Source of the DNA: Botryococcus braunii
Taxonomy: Eukaryota > Chlorophyta > Trebouxiophyceae
Direction: 5' to 3'
Assembly (NCBI GenBank): GCA_002005505.1
Contig: MVGU01001480.1
Location: 1-64,000, forward strand
Length of the DNA: 64,000 nucleotides
Part shown: positions 58,308 to 64,000 of the stretch, one piece after another
Numbering within the stretch: position 1 is the stretch's first letter
Layout of the letters: the number at the start of each line of letters is the position of its first letter
The notes under the pieces: generated by a model
What the model saw: only the letters and a program-made list of their open reading frames with translations
The model's database searches: none
Told to the model about the DNA's origin: nothing
Translations under genes and position numbers: made by a program

Positions 58308-59810
58308 TGTTGTATAAACTGATAGGTACGTATAGATACGTGATGGCAAACGTACAAGTTACAGGGGCGCTATCAGTTTATCAAGTGGTTTTAGGAAACA
58401 TTGTATATCTGAATTTCTCCACGTGTGGAGTACAAGTAAAAAGATGCGCCTGATTGCGTGTCAAAGGGTATTGTATTATGTTCAGTTAGGTTGATCATAT
58501 AAGTGACCTCCATGCAGTACAGGTCTTGTACTAGTGACGGTAAGGTCACAAGGTAAAGACTCCATTGAGTGTGTACGCGTGTATAAGTATGAGATCCCTG
58601 GTGCAGCTATAGAGCTACACGTTGGCATAGGGCCAAGTCAGGGTTGTTTATGTGACCATGCAGTACGGTACAGCCTCTCGAAAGGAACTGTACCGTTACC
58701 GCCGGTTACGATCAGAAGGCATAGAAACGCCAGATCGCGAGCAAGCTTGGCAGTCGATGGGGTGTGGAATGCATCTGGGCTTCGAGCTCCAAGCTGAATA
58801 GTGTTTGCTCTGTATTGAAGGACTGCTTGATATACTGCTGTCACATTCATTTCAATACAGGTAAGCTTGCGATCGCTGGCAAGGGTAACGGTCGCAGTCG
58901 TGTGGCTGCGATCGTAGGCGTTAAGCACATGCATACTGATGTTTCTGCTGATTATGAAACATTACATGTGTCTTGTGTTGCAGGAGCTGCATTGCTTGTA
59001 TGTTACTGTTGTGCGAACAGTAAGGCTATTTGTGTGTGACGAGTTGCACACTGGTTATAGCAGTGAGTACAGATACGTATAACAAGCATGCTCCTGCTGG
59101 TTAAATAACTGTTTTGTTTTGATCTCTGATGATCCACATATTGTGCAGATTGGTTGGGAGTAGCCATTAAACTCCTGGGACTGCTGAAGGGCCAAGGGTG
59201 TCCTGATCGGAGAGCAGTCGGTACGTACACATATGTGGATAGGTTGCGTGTGTGTTTTATGTGGTTTAGATATATTTTATGGACACTGATGAACCCACAA
59301 GTAAATCGTAACGCTCGGATGCAGGCAGATATAGACGGCAGTGCGAGCACTGGTCTATATAGACATTGAGATTACTTGGTGGTGTTCACAGGTAAATATA
59401 CGTAAACCATTTGTAATCAGTCGATGGGGTGTGGAATGCATCTGGGCTTCGAGCTCCAAGCTGAATAGTGTTTGCTCTGTATTGAAGGACTGCTTGATAT
59501 ACTGCTGTCACATTCATTTCAATACAGGAGCTGCATTGCTTGTATGTTACTGTTGTGCGAACAGTAAGGCTATTTGTGTGTGACGAGTTGCACACTGGTT
59601 ATAGCGATTGGTTGGGAGTAGCCATTAAACTCCTGGGACTGCTGAAGGGCCAAGGGTGTCCTGATCGGAGAGCAGTCGGCAGACATAGACGGCAGTGCGA
59701 GCACTGGTCTATATAGACATTGAGATTACTTGGTGGTGTTCACAGGAAGTGATTCTCCTACGGCATACGCACCGCTTACAGTTACGGCATCCTCCAACTA
59801 ATACACAACA
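58308..59810 (+). repeat. 5' LTR of copia element H, unspliced plus spliced leader copies
   Basis: Starts TGTTGTATAAACTG, ends ACACAACA. Unspliced copy: exons 58754-58860, 58984-59062, 59149-59220, 59325-59391 (107, 79, 72, 67 bp) separated by introns 58861-58983 (GTAAGC...TTGCAG), 59063-59148 (GTGAGT...GTGCAG), 59221-59324 (GTACGT...ATGCAG). A 29-bp GT...AG spacer (59392-59420) follows. Spliced copy 59421-59745: the same four exons, same lengths, no introns. Tail 59746-59810. The first 446 bp would be U3. Confidence 0.9.
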
Positions 59811-59812
59811 AA

Positions 59813-59825
59813 GGTGCTGGGCCCA
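59813..59825 (+). promoter_or_regulatory. Primer-binding site of H, variant
   Basis: GGTGCTGGGCCCA, differing from the common GGTTATGGGCCCA at two bases (TA replaced by GC), two bases after the LTR end. Confidence 0.65.
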
Positions 59826-59836
59826 CAACTTGCTGC

Positions 59837-60817
59837 ATGCCAGAGGAGGAAGTCATTGTGATCGAAGATACACCGGAACCTGAAGAGCAACGGACGCCGA
59901 GACCTTTCCCAACAACGAGAGGAAGAGGACTGCGACCTGCAGTACGTCAACAGCATCCAAGAAGACCGGAATACTCAGAGTATCCCATTCCTTTTGTCAG
60001 GACTCACTTTAAAGTTCCTGACTATTTTGGAGACCCGGGTCTGTATATTCATATTGAGAGGCCTGGTGTTCCAAAGGGTCAATTTCAAAGGCCAATTGTG
60101 CATCACCAAGACATTGTGCTGAACAATCTTCCTGATCCTGTTGAACGAGCAAACTACATCTTTGTTAAGACTTGTGAAAGTGAAGAAGGGTCCGCTCTGT
60201 GTGAAGGAATCATATCAACGGCATTCTTGGCTGGTCTGACACAGCCACGAGAGGAGCCCATTTTGGTCAAGTGGGAGGAATTGATTGTGTTCAGTGATCC
60301 CCTTGCTGATAGCCTGGTGCATGAGGTAGCAGAGCTATACGGGAAGAGCCTTCCAAAAGAAGACTGGGAGGTGCACTATTTTCTGAAAGTGTGGAACCGT
60401 TTGCAGGAGTTATTTAAGCTAACTGCAGACGGGCCACTGGAAGGTTTTCCTTCGTTCTTTCTCGACAGAGCTATTGTTGAGGGAAGAGAGGGAACAGGAC
60501 AGGTACTCAGGTGGTACAGAGAATACCACGTGTATATCGAGCTGGTACAGTTCCAGTTCCGTTTACACCAAGGGCAGAGTAAGGCAGTATTTGACCGACT
60601 GCCATCATGGAGGGAGGTGGAGGAGCTGGGACTCAATCCGTTGCGGCTCCATCCGGATTACTTCCAGACCTACGAGGGGATCTCACGGGGGTGGCTGGAA
60701 CCAGTGATGGGGTTACAGCGACTGACATGGGAAGAGATTCAGGAGTTGGAACAGCAGTGGCTAGGGGATCTGAACCGGCCAGTACATCTGGCCGGGAAGA
60801 TCCGACGAGTCCAGTGA
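59837..60817 (+). CDS. Copia H ORF1, unrecognised 326-residue protein
   Basis: ATG at 59837, 11 bases after the primer-binding site; TGA at 60815. N-terminus acidic then Arg/Pro-rich (about 1-50), followed by a mixed globular-looking region (YFGDPGLYIHIERPGVPKGQ, WEELIVFSDPLADSLVHEVA, WNRLQELFKL) and a Trp/Glu-rich end. No known domain. Its last 211 bases overlap gag in another frame. It is longer than the ORF1 of A, B and G and not clearly related in sequence, though at the same position. Uninterrupted over 326 codons, which supports a real protein. Confidence 0.7.
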   Translation: MPEEEVIVIEDTPEPEEQRTPRPFPTTRGRGLRPAVRQQHPRRPEYSEYPIPFVRTHFKVPDYFGDPGLYIHIERPGVPKGQFQRPIVHHQDIVLNNLPDPVERANYIFVKTCESEEGSALCEGIISTAFLAGLTQPREEPILVKWEELIVFSDPLADSLVHEVAELYGKSLPKEDWEVHYFLKVWNRLQELFKLTADGPLEGFPSFFLDRAIVEGREGTGQVLRWYREYHVYIELVQFQFRLHQGQSKAVFDRLPSWREVEELGLNPLRLHPDYFQTYEGISRGWLEPVMGLQRLTWEEIQELEQQWLGDLNRPVHLAGKIRRVQ

Positions 60818-61763
60818 ACTCCAGTCTGCAGGTCACCACCTCCTTAGATAGACTGGGTTTTTCGTTGGACATCTGGAAACAAAATGTGTTCCATTGTGCC
60901 GTGAGCAGGAATGTGCTGGAATGCCTAAAAACGTCCATGCCGGGGACTAAAGGGGATGCAGTGGCACTGCATTTGTTGCTGCAAAAGGTTCCAGAAGTGT
61001 GGGCTCAGAAGGTGGCATTTGCTGAATCTGCAGCAGTGGCATTTAAATGGATTATGAGCCAGTTCCAAGGGGGAGCAAACTTGGAAATCAATGACCAATG
61101 GCTGGAGCTGTTGGACAGTGAAATAATGGGGAATGAGGGCACGTTGGAAGAATATGTGGCTAGGAAAGAGCTGCTGGCAAAAAGACTGAACGATAACAAC
61201 ATGCCAGTAACGCAAACAAAACTCAAGAAGTCAATCCTGAAGTGCCTTCCGTACCAGTTTGATGCTCATAAACCAAGTTTATCTTCTTCCACTGCTACAT
61301 GCAATATTAACCAAACCTTGGCTGCTATAAGGGTGGTTGCAGAAACCATTGGTTTCAATGATCAGCAACCAAGGGCTCCAAGGGCGGCTGTTGTCCGCAA
61401 GCCGGGTCCGGCTGTCAGGAACGATAATCGGACATGCTATGAGTGTGGTGAGAGGGGGCACATTAAAGTGAACTGCCCAAGACTTGTGCACCCTCCTAAC
61501 CGAGGTAACCCACCCACTGGAGAAGAGGTAAATCCAAGGGCAGGGATGGCATCCTCAAAGTTACAAAACACTGGGGAAGGGCAGTGGATTGTTGACACGG
61601 GTGCTACTAACCATATATGCAATGATTTGCATTTAATGTCCAATGTCATTGTTTATGATGAAGCCAAACCACTGGGACTAGCAGCGAGTGATGGTCAAGG
61701 ATTGCGAAAGGCACAGGGAAATGTGTGTCTATCTGTGCAAGGTGGGGGAAGTGTGTTGCTTAC
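60607..61763 (+). pseudogene. Copia H gag-pol, truncated in protease
   Basis: ATG at 60607 inside ORF1 (211-base overlap, different frame). Gag region (LGFSLDIWKQNVFHCAVS, NLEINDQWLELLDSEI), CCHC knuckle (CYECGERGHIKVNC near 61435-61476), protease (WIVDTGATNHICND near 61590). Open without stops until the LTR of I begins at 61764. The first roughly 75 codons are low-complexity Gly/Ser/Thr and constrained by ORF1, so an internal later start is possible. Confidence 0.8.
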
Positions 61764-62642
61764 TGTTGAATGAATTGGTCAATACTGTACTTAGTGACAT
61801 CCCCTGTCACATGCCATCAACAGCAGTGTAAACTATAGCCGTTATAGCCCTTTATGAACGGTATAGATCATACTCGTACCTCAATGACATAACACGTGAC
61901 TTGTACGATATGCGTTCTCAATAGACATTACGTATGGTAGTACTTTAGGATCCCTGCAGTCCGAGCCATCCCTGGGCAGCCCAGGAACGGCTCGGTACTT
62001 GTCCGAAGCATGTTGGTATCCTTGACCAACCTCTACTGTTGGAGAGTGCTGTGTGCTGTTCCTGGAAACGTTGTAGCGTGGACGGTTTTTCCCACAGGCT
62101 ACGAAGTGACGCTGCCGTCGTGCCATCACTGCAGGTGTGTTTAGGATTCTCAAAGCCGTTCCAGATATGATTGTGCTCAAACATTCAGACCAGTTAGATA
62201 TTACTGCTGTGTGCATTGATGAGAGTGCATGACGAGAGCGCACTGAATGTTTGACCTCATTGAGACTTATGTTGACGTCCACCGTTGTGGCGGTAAGATA
62301 GTTTCACTGTACAAACATCACAAAGAGACCTTGCTGAGTTACTGATGAACTATTATTGTATTCTAGTGACGTAAAGTAGACATCGCAAGGCCTCTTTGGT
62401 GCTGAACTCTGCTATCAGGCAAGGCGTAGTGTTACGTGGTCTTTAGCAAGAGTGAGAGCAGTTAAGATCATTTGTAAGACTTGTCCGAAGCATGTTGGTA
62501 TCCTTGACCAACCTCTACTGTTGGAGAGTGCTGTGTGCTGTTCCTGGAAACGTTGTAGCGTGGACGGTTTTTCCCACAGGCTACGAAGTGACGCTGCCGT
62601 CGTGCCATCACTGCAGGTGACGCCGCAAGCAGAAATGCTTGA
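61764..62642 (+). repeat. 5' LTR of copia element I
   Basis: Starts TGTTGAATGAATTGG. A 138-bp segment occurs twice, 61997-62134 and 62479-62616, separated by a 344-bp interval that begins GTGTGT and ends TTGTAAG, so it has GT...AG limits. The second copy is followed by a 26-base tail (GTGACGCCGC...) and the primer-binding site. The 3' end does not show a CA, so the exact LTR end is approximate. Confidence 0.75.
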
Positions 62643-62655
62643 GGTTATGGGCCCA
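62643..62655 (+). promoter_or_regulatory. Primer-binding site of I (half initiator tRNA-Met)
   Basis: GGTTATGGGCCCA at 62643-62655. Confidence 0.85.
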
Positions 62656-62950
62656 CGCTTTCCAAGCTGAGCTTGCAGTGACGCACGACAGATTTCCAGG
62701 GAGAAAAGGGGTTTCGGACCCCGCTTCGAGACTGCGAGCTTCACTGACGAGTGAGGTCTGGCCGTTCAAACATATCGAGCTAGTCACGTAAAATTATTCC
62801 TTCTGTAGTGCTGGAAGGAATTGTTGTACAGTAGCAACTGGGCTGGGAAAGCAGAAGTACTTCTGGGACTGATCAACTCAGTGTCAGAGCTAGGAAGAAG
62901 TGCTTCCAGGGGAAGTCATTTAAGGCTTGGAGTGAAGAACTGGCTTGATC

Positions 62951-64000
62951 ATGAAAACTAGAAGCAGACAAGTGATCATGAAAACGAGAAGTAAGCGCAC
63001 TGCAACGGAGTCTGGATCAGCTGGGTCTGGCTCCTCCATCAGTGCATCACCCAGCCAGCCAGCAAACTCCACTGCGCAGAGTGGAGAGATGTGCATCGCA
63101 ATGACGAAAACCGGTGGCGTCGTCACCACGAATGTCAAATGTCCAGTGACTCTGGACAGAGAGGGAGTGGAATTTCCACTCTGGGATCTGGCATATGTGG
63201 CAGCCTGTGGCCTCAAAAGGTGCAAGGCAGCCATTGAAGCTCCAATGCCAGACACAGAGGAGAATGCAGCAGCGCTCCTAATGCTGATTGAGAGCGTCCC
63301 CAAGGCGTGGGGTGCCAAGCTGGCTGCAATGCAAGTGGCAGCCAATGCCTACCAGTGGGTTCGAGAGCGTTTTACTGGAGGGGCAGACCAGGAGGTAACA
63401 GCACGCTGGCTGGAGCTCCTACACACCAGCATGGGAGAGACAGAAACGTTGGAGGACTACTACAACAGGAAGGTGGCACTCTTCCATGCACTCAAGCGAA
63501 ATGGGCACTCCATCATGGAGAGAGAAGCCAAGCTGGCAATCATCAAGGGCCTGCCAGAGGAAGCGAAGGAGACTGGGATGTTCTCCTCATCTGCTGGGAA
63601 GGATCTGGAGGGACTGTGGGAGATCATCTCCACCACAGCCAAGGGACTGGGCTTCAACGACCAGGTCCCCAGAGTCACCCCTGTGGCCAGGGCAGCCATC
63701 ACACCAGCCTACTCCACCACACCAGGGACTGCAAGCCCACAGGAGACCCAAGCTGGAGGCCAGGGGGGCCAAGCTTCATCGACCAAGGTGGAGGGACGGG
63801 ACCGGCGTGACAACAGGCGCTGCCGCTACTGCAACAAGCTAGGCCATTTTGAGAGGAACTGCCTCAAGAAGGAGGCGGACGAGAAGATGCAACAGAACCT
63901 GCAGCAAGTCATGGCTGCAATGGCCAATCTGCTTCCGCAATTCCAAAATCAAGCGTCGGCTGCAGTGGCTCGACCTCCGGAGGGCAGCGGGAACGGCAAC
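62951..64000 (+). CDS. Copia I Gag (partial, runs off the window)
   Basis: Open from ATG 62951 to the window end (350 codons). The N-terminus repeats MKTRS at residues 1 and 10, so ATG 62978 is an alternative start. Gag region (FPLWDLAYVAACGLKRCK, DQEVTARWLELLHTSMG, YYNRKVALFHALKRNGHS), CCHC knuckle (CRYCNKLGHFERNC near 63811-63852), then a Gln-rich stretch. No ORF1 is visible between the primer-binding site and this start. No breaks, so I may be the youngest element of the right-hand stack; the rest lies outside. Confidence 0.85.
   Translation, partial: MKTRSRQVIMKTRSKRTATESGSAGSGSSISASPSQPANSTAQSGEMCIAMTKTGGVVTTNVKCPVTLDREGVEFPLWDLAYVAACGLKRCKAAIEAPMPDTEENAAALLMLIESVPKAWGAKLAAMQVAANAYQWVRERFTGGADQEVTARWLELLHTSMGETETLEDYYNRKVALFHALKRNGHSIMEREAKLAIIKGLPEEAKETGMFSSSAGKDLEGLWEIISTTAKGLGFNDQVPRVTPVARAAITPAYSTTPGTASPQETQAGGQGGQASSTKVEGRDRRDNRRCRYCNKLGHFERNCLKKEADEKMQQNLQQVMAAMANLLPQFQNQASAAVARPPEGSGNGN

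Noticed and set aside
55111..59745. Explaining the double leaders as simple tandem duplication with deletions
   Set aside because: All missing pieces in H and G have GT...AG limits at exact block borders, in two unrelated sequences and three LTR copies. Random deletion would not do this. At one border (59062/59606) a single A-to-G difference shifts the apparent edge by one base.

Overview
This is eukaryotic nuclear DNA made almost entirely of nested transposable elements: Ty1/copia and Ty3/gypsy LTR retrotransposons, a CACTA-type DNA transposon and two small hAT-like elements, with long (TG)n, (CT)n and (CA)n microsatellites. Introns with GT-AG ends are visible, and no prokaryotic gene organisation is present. 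The species cannot be named from the sequence. A large repeat-rich genome such as that of an alga or other protist would fit, but this is only inference.

Left part (1-14.3 kb): an unassigned stretch, a decayed gypsy reverse-transcriptase fragment (1677-2640), copia element A (plus strand, 2641-8091, cut off inside its reverse transcriptase), two candidate host-gene pieces on the minus strand (exon 8664-8823; two exons within 12810-13676), and microsatellite-rich spacer.

Centre (14.2-49.2 kb): a four-level nest read from exact target-site duplications. A minus-strand gypsy element C, with a PHD finger between RNase H and integrase, is split by R, a 27,647-bp CACTA-like transposon (17772-45418; 17-bp terminal inverted repeats, 3-bp target duplication). 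Removing R and one target copy restores C's reading frame at the junction. R contains gypsy chromovirus D (19074-40170, 5-bp duplication GTTTG). D contains two younger insertions: copia B (22141-29414, duplication ATAGA) in its reverse transcriptase, and gypsy chromovirus E (33214-40095, duplication CTCGC) in its 3' LTR. B and E have full-length open reading frames and almost identical LTRs, so they look recently active. R also holds a 623-bp hAT-like element.

Right part (50.9-64 kb): copia elements stacked inside one another and all cut by the window edge: F, then a partial inverted LTR (G2), then G, H and I. A 914-bp hAT-like element sits in the LTR of F.

Most unusual result: the copia LTRs contain a duplicated leader. 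In G, H and the inverted partial copy G2, the first copy carries GT-AG introns, and the second copy, directly before the primer-binding site, is the same sequence with every intron cleanly removed. A, B, F and I show a one-exon version. These elements also share a primer-binding site matching the anticodon arm of initiator tRNA-Met (half-tRNA priming), and A, B, G and H carry an extra unrecognised ORF upstream of gag. The spliced copy may act as the repeat used for strand transfer when the genomic RNA leader has been spliced. That mechanism is inference; the sequence pattern is directly visible.
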